NCBI RefSeq assembly: GCF_003086295.3
Contig: NC_092054.1
Location: 50,999,213-51,063,212 of the forward strand
Direction of reading: 5' to 3'
Length of the DNA stretch: 64,000 nt
DNA from: Arachis hypogaea
Taxonomy: Eukaryota; Streptophyta; Magnoliopsida; Fabales; Fabaceae
Within the stretch, counting starts at the first letter, position 1; every line of letters begins with the position of its first letter. A program made the translations under genes and the position numbers. A model generated the notes under the pieces. The model had not been told where the DNA came from. It made no database searches and saw nothing but the letters and a program-made list of their open reading frames with translations. Positions 43,303-55,819 of the stretch are shown here, one piece after another.

Positions 43303-45316
43303 TGATGACATGTCACCATGTCATGTTTTTCTATGCTTTTTCATATAAGAAATTGATGATTTGTGCTTAAATATTGCATTCTTTTGTGCTTAAATGGTAT
43401 ATTTCCTTGATCTTTTAATTTTATAAATCTTGTAGGAAATAAGGAGAAAAAGAAGCAAAGAAGCACAAAATAAGCTAAAAAAGAGAAAAAAAGAGCTTTG
43501 GGGCACACTTTGAAGTTGGAGCACATTTTGGAGCCTTAGGCCACGCTTTTAAAAGCGTGGCCCATGACCAAATTAAAGGAGATTGGCAATCAGCACTCAA
43601 AGCTCAGCTCTTGCCAAGAGCCTAGCTTTGCCGTACAAGAAAAATGAGCTTGGAGGCAAGAAATTTCCTTAAGTTAAAATCTGGATGTTCACAGCATGAC
43701 CATGCCTCCTTCAAAGGGCCATAACTTGAGCTACAGATGTTCGATTGATGTGTTTCTAGTTGTGTTGGAAAGCTGACATTCCGAGCTTTCCAACAATATA
43801 TGGAAATTTATATTTGGCATGAAATTGGGGCACGAGTGAAAGGCATCTTTAAGGGCTAAAAACAAGCAAAAAATCAGCCAATGCTTCCACCAAGGTTCGA
43901 AGCTGGGGCCTCACTCCAAAGCAAAGGAGCGCTCACTTGGAGAGCTCAGCGCTCTCTTGGAGAGCTTTATGGTGCTTCATCAAAAGAAAATGAGGAATGC
44001 AGCATGGGAAAAGTGGGGATGCAAAGATTCAAAATGGGGGCTTCACTAAAGATAAGAGGGAAGCTGCGCTCTTGCCAAGAGTTGAGCGCTACTCCCCTTG
44101 TCAAAGCCCAGCATATGTGCAACAATGGCAAGGCAAAGAGCACCAAAGCTCCGCTCTTGCAAGGAACCGAGCCTTCCCCTGGGAGCAACACCCATGGGCT
44201 GAAAATTCACTAAAAATTCATTTTAATTCAATTCTTTACAAAATTAAAAAGCCCAATCAACTTGACTCAAAGGCACACAGAAAAGCTAGATTAGGAATTT
44301 CATTTTGTGAATTTGTTTTTAATTTCATTTTATTTTTCATTTTGTAAAAAGCCTATATAAAGGCATCATTCTCATTTCATGAAGAAGGCTAGCTCTATTA
44401 GAGAGCATTTGGAGTAGAATAGAGAGCTTTCTCTTTTAATTTTCCTTTTTGAATTGAGATTGGAAAGGAGATCTGAGTTTTCTTTCTGATTGTTCTTGCT
44501 TTGGCACTTTTACTTTCTATTTTGAATTTTGGATTGAGATTGAAGGAATTCTGTTTCATTCTTGATCTGAAGCTTCTCTTTGTTCCTCTCTTGCATAATC
44601 TTAGTGAATTGAGAATTAAATCTGAGTTTTCATTTTCTGTTTTATCTTTCTTTCTTTTGCAAATTATTTTCTGCTGGATCAAGGAATGGGTTGAGATCTA
44701 GACTTGTTTTCTAGTCTCATTGATCTCCTGAGATCTTCACTTGTTTTTTTGGATTTTGAAATTGAGTTGAGATATCTTGCTGTTTGAATTTTTCACGCAA
44801 TTTCCCTTTTCTGTTTAGACCTGTTGCAAGTTATTGCATCTTTTACTTCTCTGTTTGATTACTATTTACACTTTCCTGTTTGATTTCTTGAATCCTAGCT
44901 CCCAAAATCCTTTTATTCTTCCTGCAATTTAAATTTCCAGTTGCTTGATCTATTGCTTTCTTTAATTTCAAGCACCTACTCCCCTTTACATTTCATGCAA
45001 TTTACCTTTCTTGTCATTTAAGATTCTGCAATTTACTTTTCTTGCAATTTAAGTTTCAGCTAATTTACATTCTGTTCTTTACTTTCAAGTCAATTTACTT
45101 TCTGTCATTTATAATTCTTGTCAATTTACTTTCTGTTGGCTACATTTCATCAATTTCACTTCAATATTAGCTTGACTAAACTAATCACCCACTAAAGTTG
45201 CTTGATCCATCAATCCCTGTGGGATCGACCCACTCTAAGTGAGTTATTACTACTTGATGCGACCCGGTACACTTGCTGGTGAGTTTAGGTGTTGGAATTT
45301 TGTTTCCAACACATCA
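43303..45316 (+). repeat. Element H 3' LTR
   Basis: The LTR is 2014 bp and nearly identical to the 5' LTR apart from an extra stretch near 45108. The target duplication ACCTT follows. Confidence 0.92.
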
Positions 45317-45546
45317 ACCTTCCTCCCTAAAATATGCATTTCTGGGAGAGGGAGATACCTATCCTGTGATCATAAGCTCTACACTAGAGCCATAGAAAGA
45401 AGAAGCACTAATCCAAGTGCTTAAGACACATAAGACTGCCCTTGGGTGGACTATAAGTGACCTTAAAGGCATTAGCCCAGCTCGATGCATGCATAAAATC
45501 CTGCCGGAGGATAATGCCAAACCAGTGATACAACCACAGAGGCGAT
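45317..45546 (+). pseudogene. pol: Element F pol, protease-RT linker piece
   Basis: It matches C 23525-23750 (SLKYAFLGEGDTYPVI, then TALGW and ISPARCMHKI-like phrases). It contains a TAG near 45392 and is cut at GCGAT by the solo LTR. Confidence 0.8.
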
Positions 45547-47065
45547 TAGTGCATGAATTGTGAATCATACTTTTCACAACTCGTACCACTAACCAGCAAG
45601 TGCACTGGATCGTCCAAGTAATACCTTACGTGAGTAAGGGTTGAATCCCACGGAGATTGTTGGTTTGAAGCAATCTATGGTTATCTTGCAATTATTAGTC
45701 AGGAAGTCAATTTTATTTATCAGTTGAATTGCGAATAAACAAGAGAATATGGGTTAAAGGTTACTTGTTATGCAGTAATGGAGAATATGTTGGAGTTTTG
45801 GAGATGCTTTGTCTTCTGAATCTCTGCTTTCCTCTGTCTTCTGATTTACGCACGCACGTCCTTCTGTGGCAAGCTGTGTGTAGGTGGATCACCGTTGTCA
45901 ATGGCTACCATCCATCCTTCCAGTGAAAAGGGTCCAGGTGCGCTGTCACTGCACGGCTAATCATCTGCAGGTTCTCAGTTGTACCGGAATAGGATTTACT
46001 ATCCTTTTGCGTCTGTCACTACGCCCAGCACTCGCGAGTTTGAAGTTCGTCACAGTCATCCAATCCCAGAATCCTACTCGGAATACCACAGACAAGGTTT
46101 AGACTTTCCGGATTCTCATGAATGTCGCCATCAATCTAGCTTATACCACGGAGATTCTGATTAAGGAATCTAAGAGATATTCATTCAATCTGATGTAGAA
46201 CGGAGGTTTTTGTCAGACACACGTTCATGGATTGAGGAAGGTGATGAGTGTCACTGATCATCACCTTCTCCATAGTTAGGCGCGAATGGATATCTTAGAT
46301 AGGAACACGCATGTTTGAATGGAAAACAGAAATACTTGCATTAATTCATTGAGACACAGCAGAGCTCCTCACCCCCAACAATGGAGTTTAGAGACTCATG
46401 CCGTCAAAGAGTACAAAGTTCAGATCTAAAATGTCATGAGATGCAAAATAAGTCTCTAAAAGTTCTTTAAATACTAAACTAGTAGCCTAGGTTTACAAAA
46501 AGTGAGTAGACTATGACAGATGGTGCAGAGATCCACTTCTAGGGCCCACTTGGTGTGTGCTGGGGCTGAGACTTAAGCAATTCACGTGCATGAGGCTGTT
46601 TTGGGCGTTCAACGTCAGGTTTGGATCCATTTCTGGTGTTGAACTCCAACTTTTAATCCTTTTCTGGCGCTGGACGCCAGAATTGGGCAGAGAACTGGCG
46701 TTGAACGCCAGTTTACGTCGTCTATCCTTGAGCAAAGTATGGACTATTATATATTGCTGGAAAGCCCTGGATATCTATTTTCCAACGCAATTGGAAGCGC
46801 GCCATTAAAATCCACTTTGAGTGCAGGGAGGTCAGAATCCAACAGCATCAGCAGTTCTTTTTCAGCCTGAATCAGATTTTTGCTCAGCTCCCTCAATTTC
46901 AGCCAGAAAAATACCTAAAATTACAGAAAAACACACAACTCATAGTAAAGTCCAGAAATATGAATTTTTCCTAAAAACTAATGGAAATAAACTAAAAACT
47001 AACTAGAATATACTAAAAACTATATGAAATTAACCCCAAAAAGCGTATAAAATATCCGCTCATCA
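45547..47065 (-). repeat. Solo LTR (A/B/C family), minus strand
   Basis: The LTR is 1519 bp. On the minus strand it starts TGATGAGCGGATATTTTATA and ends ..TGCACTA, so the terminal CA has become TA. Target duplication GCGAT lies at 45542-45546 and 47066-47070. There is no interior, so it is the product of recombination between two LTRs. Dyads lie at 46605-46710. Confidence 0.92.
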
Positions 47066-49705
47066 GCGATTGAATCCAGCTATGAAGGAAGTAGTGCAGA
47101 AGGAAGTCATTAAGCTCTGTGAGGCTGGAATTATTTATCCTATTCTGATAGCCCATAGGTGAACCCGGTCCAGGTTGTTCCTAAGAAGGGAGGAATGACA
47201 GTGGTTCATAATGAAAGGAATAAGCTGATCCCAAAAAGGACAGTTACAGGGTGGCGTATGTACATTGATTACAGAAGACTCAATGATGCCACCAGGAAAA
47301 ATCACTTTCCTTTACCCTTCTTTGACCAAATGCTAGAAAGACTAGAAGGTCATGCTTTTTATTATTTCCTGAATGGATATTCCGGATACAATCAAATAGT
47401 AGTAGATCCACAGGATCAAGAGAAGACAGCATTCACATGTCCATCTGGCGTGTTTGCCTATAGACCAATGCCATTTGGCCTATGCAATGTGCCTGCCACC
47501 TTTCAAAGATGCATGTTATCCATCTTCTCTGATATGGTAGAGAAATTCCTTGAAGTATTTATGGATGACTTCTCTGTTTATGGAGACTCATTTAACTCCT
47601 GTCTTGATCATCTGACCGTGGTCCTGAAAGGATGCCAAGAAACAAACCTAGTTCTAAACTGGGAGAAATGCCACTTCATGGTAACTGAAGGCATTGTTCT
47701 TAGGCATCGGATCTCAAATAAGGGGATAGAGGTGGATCAAGTTAAGGTGGAAGTGATAGAATGCTTGCCTCCACCTACTAGTGTTAGGGCAATCAGAAGC
47801 TTCCTAGGACATGCAGGATTTTACAGGCGGTTGATAAAAGATTTTTCTAAAATCGCCAAACCCCTGTGTAATCTCTTGGCCACTGATGTTCTATTCGTCT
47901 TTGACCAAGAATGCCCGCATGCCTTTGAAACTCTAAAGGCCAAGCTTGTCACTGCTCCAATTATCTCTGCACCCAACTGGGACTTGCCATTTGAGCTAAT
48001 GTGTGATGCAAGTGATCATGCAATTGGCGCAGTCCTAGGTCAGAGACATGACAAGTTTCTGCATGTCATTTATTATGTTAGTCGTGTATTAAATGATGCT
48101 CAGAAAAATTACACTACTACAGAAAAGGAGCTACTTACAGTGGTTTATGCCATTGACAAGTTCAGATCTTACCTAGTAGGATCTAAGGTCATTATTTATA
48201 CTGACCATGATGCTCTAAAGTATCTACTCACTAAGCAGGATTCTAAACCCAGACTTATAATACGGGTATTACTCCTGCAAGAGTTTGGTATAGAAATTAG
48301 AGACAGAAAAGTGACAAAAAATCAGGTGGCTGATCACTTGTCCTGGATTGAGCTAGTAGCAGGGACTTCTTCTCCCTCCACTGACATATCCGAATCCTTT
48401 CCAGATGAGCAACTCTATGCCATCCGGATAGTACCTTGGTTTGCAGCCATTGCAAACTACAAGGCTATACGGTTCATTCCCAAAGAGTTTACCAAGCAGC
48501 AAGCCCGGAAACTCATGCATGATCAAAATATTACCTATGGGATGAACCATATCTCTTTAAGAGATGCTCGGATGGAATAATTTGACACTGTGTGTCTGAA
48601 GAAGAGGCACAGAGAATCCTATAGCATTGCCATGGCTCTGACTATGGAGGACACTTTTGAGGTGAGCGGACAGCCACTAAGGTGCTCCAAAGTGGCTTTT
48701 ACTGGCCCACTATCTTTAAAGATTCTAGAGAGTTCGTTCGTAACTGTGATAGCTGCCAGAGGGCTGGCAATCTTCCTCATGGTCACAACATGCCTCAGCA
48801 AGGAATCTTAGAGATTGAGTTGTTTAACGTATAGGGTATAGAATTCATGGGACCATTTCTGCCTTCATACTCAAACATCTACATCCTTGTGGCAGTAGAT
48901 TATGTGTCTAAATGGGTTGAAGCAATAGCAACACCCACTAATGACACAAGAGTAGTAATGAAGTTCCTCCAGAAGAACATCTTCAGCAGATTTGGTGTCC
49001 CTAGGACACTAATCAGTGATGGAGGAACTCATTTCTGCAACAGACAGCTGGGTTCTGTCTTAAGCCAATATGGAGTTCGCCATAAAGTAGCAACACCGTA
49101 TCATCCCCAAACCAATGGACAAGCCGAAGTCTCAAATAGAGAACTAAAGCGAATCTTAGGGAGGACATAAGTGCCTCTAGAAATGATTGGGCTAGAAAGC
49201 TTGATGATGCTTTGTGGGCATACAAAACAGCTTTCAAAACCCCCATTGGAACTTCACCATATCAGTTGGTATATGGAAAGTCCTATCATTTGCCAGTGGA
49301 ACTAGAACACAAAGCCTATTGGGCTACTAGATTCCTCAACCTTGATGCTAAAGCAGCAGGGGAAAAATGGCTGCTCCAACTAAATGAGTTGGAAGAATTC
49401 CACTTGAAAGCATTTGAAAATACAAAGATCTATAAGGAAAAGGCAAAAAGGTGGCATGATAGGAAGTTAGCTTCCAGATTCTTTGAACCGGGACAGAAAG
49501 TCCTGCTCTTCAACTCAAAACTCAAACTGTTCCCTGGGAAACTAAAGTCCCTTTAGACAGGACCGTTTGTGATTATTAGTGTATTACCTTACGAGCATAT
49601 AGAACTCCAAGGTAAAGAAAGAAGGTTCACTGTTAATGGACAGAGAATTAAGAATTACTTTGAAGGAGAAATAGAGCCAGGAGGCTCAACACTGTTACTA
49701 AGTTA
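47066..49705 (+). pseudogene. pol: Element F pol: RT, RNase H, integrase (broken)
   Basis: A long open piece at 47159-48580 holds RT ([37 protein letters not shown] box) and RNase H ([32 protein letters not shown]). A frameshift near 48530 and further stops follow. Integrase continues at 48700-49300 with [10 protein letters not shown] (zinc-finger Cys pair intact), GIEFMGPF in place of GIDF (one catalytic Asp to Glu), ISDGGTHF and [12 protein letters not shown] deletion near 49170 shifts the frame, and TAG 49554-49556 replaces Trp. The last codons end at TAA 49703-49705. Non-functional. Confidence 0.88.
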
Positions 49706-49745
49706 AGTACAGTGAGGTCTAGCTAAAGACATTAAAGAAGCGCTA

Positions 49746-49762
49746 GTTAAAAGGCAACCCAA
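49746..49762 (+). other. Post-pol conserved stem-loop (F, decayed)
   Basis: AGAAGCGCTAGTTAAAAGG and CAACCCAA align with B and C. The GGG of the stem has become AAA, so the stem no longer forms. Confidence 0.55.
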
Positions 49763-49927
49763 TAATCACTCATACTCTATTGATTTTCTAGTTGTTTCCA
49801 TTTTAATTAATTTTCTTGTTAATTAGTTTTTGATAATGTTTTAAGTTAATTTTAATGTTAGTGATTAAGTACAGTGCTTAAACAGAGACAGAATGATGCA
49901 ACACAGCAAACAGAATAGGGTGGCAAT

Positions 49928-50136
49928 TGGGCGTTCAAACGCCCAGGAGGGGGCATCATCCTGGCATTAAACGCCAGCCAGGAGGCCCTGGCTGGGCGTT
50001 TAATGCCCTGAAGGGGGTATATACCTAGCGTTAAACGCCAGCCAAGAGGCCCTGGCTGGGCGTTTAACGCCCAAGAAGAGGCACTACTCTGGCGTTAAAT
50101 GCTAGAATGCTAGCATTCTGGGCGTTTAAACGCCAG
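49928..50136 (+). repeat. GGCGTT-AACGCC dyad array after pol (F)
   Basis: About seven dyads (for example TGGGCGTTTAACGCCCA), several joined by the phrase GCCAGCCAGGAGGCCCTGGC, which is itself partly self-complementary. It is the same location as in B and C. Confidence 0.85.
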
Positions 50137-50553
50137 CATAGCGGCAGGGAGGTAACTTCAATTTTTCAATCTTATCTTGATTCAACTCATCTTCATCCAA
50201 TTTAATTTCAAAAATTCTTTAATTTTTAAATTAAACCTTGTTCAAATATTTCATTTTTAATTTAATTTTCAAATTAAACATTTTTTTTCAAATTTCTTTC
50301 AAATCCTTTTCAAACTTTCATATCTTTTACAACTTGCTTTCAAAATCTTTTCAAAATCTTTTCTTATCTTGTTCATATCTTTTATTAAACATTCAAATCC
50401 TTTTCATACATCATATCTTGTCTTTAATGCCTTTTCTATCTTCTTAAAATCTTTTCTTACCTTTTTTTAATTTAACAACTTATTTTTTTTATCTTTTTTC
50501 AAAAATCTTTATCTTTTATTCATGCTTATTTTCGAAAATCCCTCCCCCCACCC

Positions 50554-50560
50554 TATATAT
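50554..50560 (+). promoter_or_regulatory. Internal TATA box of the extra ORF (F)
   Basis: TATATAT follows a C-rich run and precedes a CT-rich leader (50565-50640), 178 bp upstream of the ATG at 50732. Confidence 0.5.
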
Positions 50561-50659
50561 GTGTGTCGTGCCCTCTCTCCCTCACTCACCACCTCTCATT
50601 CAAATTTCCTCTTCTATTTCTTCTTTTACTCTCTTTTCTAGTTCTTCCTTTATTATCTT

Positions 50660-50677
50660 TTACTCAAGGACGAGCAA
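50660..50677 (+). promoter_or_regulatory. Hairpin module, internal copy (F, decayed)
   Basis: TTACTCA-AGGA-CGAGCAA pairs at 5 of 7 positions. Both mismatches are explained by G to A. TTTTTAAGTTTGGTGTGG follows. The end lies 54 nt before the ATG. Confidence 0.6.
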
Positions 50678-50731
50678 ATTTTTAAGTTTGGTGTGGCAGG
50701 AGCCCTGTTCTCTTATCAAGAATTCAATCCT

Positions 50732-51865
50732 ATGGCTTCAAAAAGTGGCAAGACCGCCCCAAAGAACAAGAAAAAAGACAACTCAACAGTTGTTTTCAAA
50801 CCTGTTCGATTCTTCACCAACCAACATGAAGAACATTATCACAAGGTGACGAGTGAAAGGCCAGTAATCCCTAAAATAGGATTCAACCTTGGAGAAGAAG
50901 AATACCCAGAGATCCAAGAGCAGATTCGAATGAAAGGTTAGGAGATTCTAAGTAATCTAGAATTAAATGTTGGATACAACATGATCTGGGAATTTTATGC
51001 AAATCTGTGGATGAAAGATAAGAAAAAGCAGGATGGATTAGCCATCCATAATTTTTGCACCATGGTCAGAGGGAAGATCATATACTTTCACCTAGACAGG
51101 GTGAGAGAGGTCTTCAAACTACCTCTACAAAGGGATGACCGTGAGTCATACAGCAGGAGGGTTGTAGCCAACCGAAAGCTGGATCAAGTCCTAGAGGACA
51201 TATGCCTGCTTGGAACCCAATGGATTGAAAATACCAAAGGGGAGCCATGCCAGCTAAAAAGGGCAAAACTCAAGCCTGTTGCTAGAGGATGGCTAAACTT
51301 CATTAGGCGTTCTATACTCCCCACAAGTAATTGTTCTGAAGTCAATATTGCAAGAGTTATGATGATTCACTGCACCATGGTGGGGAATGAGGTGGAAGTC
51401 CACCAAATAATCCCCCAAGAGATTTACAAGCTATCAAACAGAGATTTCACTAAGGCCATGTTGGCTTATCCAGATCTCATCTTCCGCATATGCCAAGAGG
51501 CTAAGGTTCTGATCCAAGTTGATAACTTTATTCCAGTGAAAAATCCAATCACCAAGTAGGTGATGGAAAGTTCCAAGATAGAAGATGATAACCTAACGAG
51601 GAAGGAACAGCTGAAGGCATCTGTAATTCAACTACAGAGCACGTTAGATTAGCTCTGAGAGGAGCAGAGAGATCAGACTAGCATGATTTGCAAACTGATT
51701 AAGGAACAGGAGAAGCAAGGGCATGAGCTGGAGGAGCTGAAGCACCAGAAGCTCTCTCCTGAAGAGCCCAGGGCCCCACAAGCTGAAGAATCATGCGCCC
51801 CTCAAGAAGAGCCATGTGTCCCACAGCCTGAAGAAACCAGCATCTCCCAAGCTGAAGGTTGTTGA
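50732..51865 (+). pseudogene. Extra ORF of element F (four stops)
   Basis: This 377-codon register starts at ATG 50732 (MASKSGKTAPKNKKK) and is homologous to the intact ORF of B. Stops are TAG 50939, TAG 51557, TAG 51650 and TGA 51656. The core in 50981-51559 has WEFYANLWM, TMVRGKIIYF, AKLKPVARGW and EVHQIIPQEIYKL. The C terminus has a coiled-coil-like stretch (IKEQEKQGHELEELK) and a Pro/Glu-rich repeat (EEPRAPQAEE). Function unknown. Confidence 0.82.
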
Positions 51866-53033
51866 GTTTCAACTCTGTGGTTATTCTAATTCTTGTTTCT
51901 CATATTTCTGTTATTCCTATTCCTGCCTCACGTATTTCCATTCTAATTTAGAGTTGCATGATCACTAGTAGTAATTAAGTCTTTATTTTTATTCTTATTT
52001 TTAATTTTATGTCTTTTAATTTTTAGGATTACATAAGCATTAGTAGTAATTAATTAATTTTTTTTATTTTCCAATTAGCTATAAATTATTCCTCTTATCA
52101 TCATTGAACATGAATAAAATAGTAAATTTTTTTAGAAGAAATAAAGAATAGTTACATTAATTTGATTGGGTTACATTGCTTTAGTTTTCTGAATGAAAGA
52201 ATAAACAGTGCATATTTGAAGTTGAATTTTATGATGCTGGCTCTTGAAAGAATAAGGAAAAAGGAATAAAATTATTGATAGTATAAAAATCTGAAAATTG
52301 ATAAGCAGCAAAAGAAAAAGCATGTTTCAAAAGAAAAAAATATATATGCATGTGAAAAAAAAAGAAAAAAATAATAATAATAAAACAGAAAAATCCATTA
52401 CTGTCCAAAATGCAGGAAAATGAGGACAGATTGAAAAAGCCAGTAACCCTTTAAACCAAAAGGCAAGGGTATAAAAGGGTCTCAAGTCTTTGAGCATTAA
52501 TGGATAGGAAGGCCTAAAGGAATAAAATCCTGGCCTAAGCGGCTCAACCAAGCTGTCCCTAACCATGTGCTTATGGCGTGAAGGTGTCAAGTGAAAAGCT
52601 TGAGACTGAGCAGTTAAAGTCATGATCTAAAGCAAAAAAAAAAAAGAGTGTGCTTAAGAACTCTGGACACCTCTATCTGGGGACTCTAGCAAAGCTGAGT
52701 CACAATCTGAAAAGGTTCACCCAGTTAAAGTGTCTGTGGCATTATTGTATCCGGTGGTAATACTGAAAAACAAGATGCTTAGGGTCACGGCCAAGACTCT
52801 GAAAGTTGTGTTCAAGAATCAAAAAGAGCTTAACTAGGAGAATCAATAATATCAGTTGAACTCTAAATTCCTAAAGATGCCAGCCATTCTGATTTTCAAT
52901 GGAAAGTGAGATGCCAAGACTATTCAGAAGCAAAAAGCTACTAAGTACCCGCTCATCTAATTGAAACTGAGCTTCATTGGAAACTCAGAGATTTATTGCA
53001 TCCTAATCTTCTTTTCATCCTATTTTATTTTTA
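51866..53033 (+). other. Element F 3' untranslated region
   Basis: It is AT-rich and colinear with the regions in B and C (for example GGATAGGAAGGCCTAAAGGA at 52501). AATAAA lies near 52113. No gene. Confidence 0.75.
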
Positions 53034-53071
53034 GTTGCTTGGGGACAAACAACTGTTTAAGTTTGGTGTTG
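53034..53071 (+). promoter_or_regulatory. Hairpin module, terminal copy (F)
   Basis: GTTGCTTG-GGGA-CAAACAAC forms an 8-bp stem with one C-A mismatch (G to A). TGTTTAAGTTTGGTGTTG follows, then the LTR at 53072. Confidence 0.75.
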
Positions 53072-54646
53072 TGATGAGTGGATATTTTATACGCTTTTTG
53101 GTGTTAGTTTCATGTAGTTTTTAGTATATTTTATTCAGTTTTTATTAAGTTTTTACAAGTTTTAGTGTTAAATTCATATTTTTGGATTCCACTTTGAGTT
53201 TGTGTGTTTTTTTACCATTTCAGGTATTTTCTGGCTGAAATTGAAGAGCCGGAGCAAAAGTCTGATTCAGAGACAGAGAAAGCACTGCAGATGCTGTCCA
53301 GATCTGACCTCCTTGCACTCGAAAGAGATTTTTTGGAGCTACAGAAGTCCCAATGGAGCATTCTCAACGGCTATGGAAAGCTGACTTCTAGAACTTTCCA
53401 GCAATGTTTAATACTATATACTTTGTTTCGGACTAGGAGGCCCAAAACTAGCATCCAACGCCAACTAACTGCCCCCTTCCAGGCGTCCAGCGCCCAAAGA
53501 GCAGAGACCAATGTACAAACGCCCAGAGAGGACCCCCCAGCTGGTGTTCCACACCCAAGAGGCCTAAAAAAACTGTTGTACCCTTACTAACACTCACCAA
53601 GTGGGCCCCATAAGTGGATTTTAGCAATAAAAAGACTGTTGTACCCTTACTAGTCATTAGTTTAGTATTTAAAGGATTTAATTCATGTTATTTAGAACTT
53701 TAACATCACTTTTACCATCATACACGTTTATAATTGTATTTTACCTCAGTATGAGTTTCTAAATCTCTTAGGTTGAGGTGGGAGCCCTGCTGAGTCCTAT
53801 GAATTAATAAAAGTATTACTATTTCTTCTCCGATCCGTGTTTGATCTGTTTCTAAGATGTATATCCGATCTTTATCGTGGTGAATAGGATGATCTAACCA
53901 ATCAGCTCTGTTCATCACATTAAGATGAAATTCCCTGACAAACACCCGCGTCTACTTGGGTTCGTGTGAATATGTGACTGGAAAGCACGAGCCAACAGCT
54001 ATGTTTGTACATCTCTCAGACGGCTAATCCACGACTTCGTTGGGGACTTCTCGAGACACTAGTTTAGCCGATTTTCGAGGAGATTAGGGTCTCCGTTGTA
54101 TAGGCTAGAATCCTAAGAAGCAGTGTTCTCTGATCCAGAAGATTCGACCTTGTCTGTGGCGTTTTGTGTAGGATCGCCAGGAGAATGACTTGCTAAGTGA
54201 TTCACCATTCGTCAGATTGGATGACCACGGCCAATGGCGTTCAATCTGTAGCAGAGGAGATCAATGACCACAGCCCATGGCACTGATCACATACAGCCTA
54301 CCATAGAAGAAGATCATTCACAAGCAGAGAAGACAGTGGTACCAGAGTTAATTCAGAAAGACAAAGCAACTCCGACTCTCAACTCTATTCCTCTTACTGA
54401 TTTAATCCAATTGGTTTTACCCCTTTCACACATTACTCTTATAACTCTATATATGACATAAAATCATTCAAAGTTTGCACAACAACCTTCTGATTCCGCC
54501 AGACTAAGATCTGCAAGATAACCATAGCTTCCTTCAAACCACAATCCTCGTGGGATCGACCCTGACTCGCTCAGGTATTACTTGGACGACCTAGTGCACT
54601 TGCTGGTACTGTTGTACGAGAGTGTGGGATTTGCGTACACGCACCA
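53072..54646 (+). repeat. Element F 3' LTR
   Basis: The LTR is 1575 bp, TGATGAGTGGATATTTTATA to GTACACGCACCA. It contains degenerate dyads at 53450-53570. The next bases, GGTGT, are the predicted right-hand target duplication of F. Confidence 0.9.
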
Positions 54647-54909
54647 GGTGTGTGTGTTATAGGGTAAAATTAGAGTTAGGATTTTTTGAAAACCAAATAT
54701 AATTATTTTTGAGAATACTATTTATTTATCAACTTACAAATTATTTTCAAATAATTACTCTAATTTTTAAATTAGAGATAATCGAATTAATATTCTTAGT
54801 TCATAAAATTTAATTTAAATACCTTCAATAAAATAATTTCTATAATAAAAGCTCAATTTAATAAGATAAAATATAACAATTCATAATTAAATTTTCTAAA
54901 AATAAGAGG
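54647..54909. other. AT-rich flank, possible start of an older LTR
   Basis: No gene. TGTTATAGGGTAAAATTAGAG-like wording near 54657 could be an LTR start of another gypsy type, but I cannot prove it. Confidence 0.3.
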
Positions 54910-55819
54910 TGTTATATTCCCAACCTAAGCCAAGAAGGAGAAAAAATACTTTATGATTAAGAGAAGCATTTTATCAAATACCTAGAGTGCATAAACATAG
55001 AACTTCATAAATTGCAAGAATTGTAGAAACTACTACTACCAATTGTAAAACAGCAAAAAATAACATCTTAAATAGGCAACAATAAAATATAAAATATCAA
55101 ATTCATTAATGAAAATCATAAATTTAACAAGAGTTCATAAACTAAAATAGCATAATAGAGAAAATAACAAGAAATTCTAAAAAACTAAGGTAGAAAAACA
55201 AGAATTTATAAACTAAAAACTACAATTAAACAAAACTAAAACCTAAAACTAAAAAGAAAATCATAAGAAGTTCTTGAATTCTAGAGAGAAGTTGGAGCTT
55301 CTTTCTAGAATTCAAGGTCTAAAATCCTAAAAAAAGAAAAATGAAGAGTGTTTATGAAAAATGTGTTTGAATCCCCTTCATGAATGACTTCAAATATGGC
55401 CCCCAAATAGTCTGAAATGGGCCAAAATGACCTCTCAAATCGCGAGTCACGTGTCATTTTAAACGAGGCACGTGACCAGACTTGTGCGTGCGCACAAGTA
55501 AGTGCGTGTACACAGCACTGGATTTCTTCCTCCTTCGTTTCTTCACGAAATATCTGCTTTTGCATGCTTTTCACCTATTTTACCTAGCCATTCTTTCCTC
55601 TTAAACCTTAAACAGCTTGAACAAACATATCAAGATATAGAATAAAATAAAAGTAAAATTAATTTGGCAATTTTAAAGGTCCTAGAAAGCATGTTTCAAG
55701 CAATTAATCACAATTAGGAGAAAATTCACAAAGCATGTCTTTTTAAGGAATACGTGCAAGTTAAGTTGATCAATTCCACTCTTTCCAATCCAAAAATCAT
55801 CATAAAATATGAATTTATC
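54910..55819 (-). repeat. LTR remnant related to element G (minus strand)
   Basis: The minus strand begins TGATAAATTCATATTTTATG at 55819. It follows the order of G's LTR: TAATTGTGATTAATTGC..AAACATGCTTTCTAGG, CTTGATATGTTTGTT, a CG-rich phrase (GTGCGTGCGCAC), then AGAGAGAAG-type text and CTTGGCTTAGG. No interior follows. The left edge is uncertain. Confidence 0.55.

Larger units (their letters stand above)
38273..45316 (+). mobile_element. Element H: non-autonomous LTR retrotransposon (7.0 kb)
   Basis: LTRs 38273-40258 and 43303-45316 (TGATGACATGTCACC ... CAACACATCA) flank a 3.0-kb interior with a tRNA-Asp-type primer-binding site, a short acidic gag-like ORF and a long untranslated part. No pol domain is visible. 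The target duplication ACCTT is exact. Its terminal hairpin module has the same design as that of the autonomous elements. Confidence 0.92.
13775..54646 (+). mobile_element. Element F: old Athila-type retrotransposon hosting B, G, H and a solo LTR
   Basis: The parts in order are: 5' LTR remnant 13775-14469, primer-binding site, leader, gag 5' piece 16026-16281, [G], gag 3' piece and protease 36431-38272, [H], pro-RT linker 45317-45546, [solo LTR], RT to integrase 47066-49705, extra ORF 50732-51865, 3' LTR 53072-54646. Removing the insertions and one copy of each target duplication leaves about 12.1 kb in the window. About 0.88 kb of 5' LTR is missing on the left. The clean rejoining of F across three insertions with exact 5-bp duplications supports this reconstruction. 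Confidence 0.88.

Noticed and set aside
48590..48811. 73-codon open frame in F's integrase region
   Set aside because: It is in a different frame from the integrase motifs, which read through stops in the neighbouring frame.
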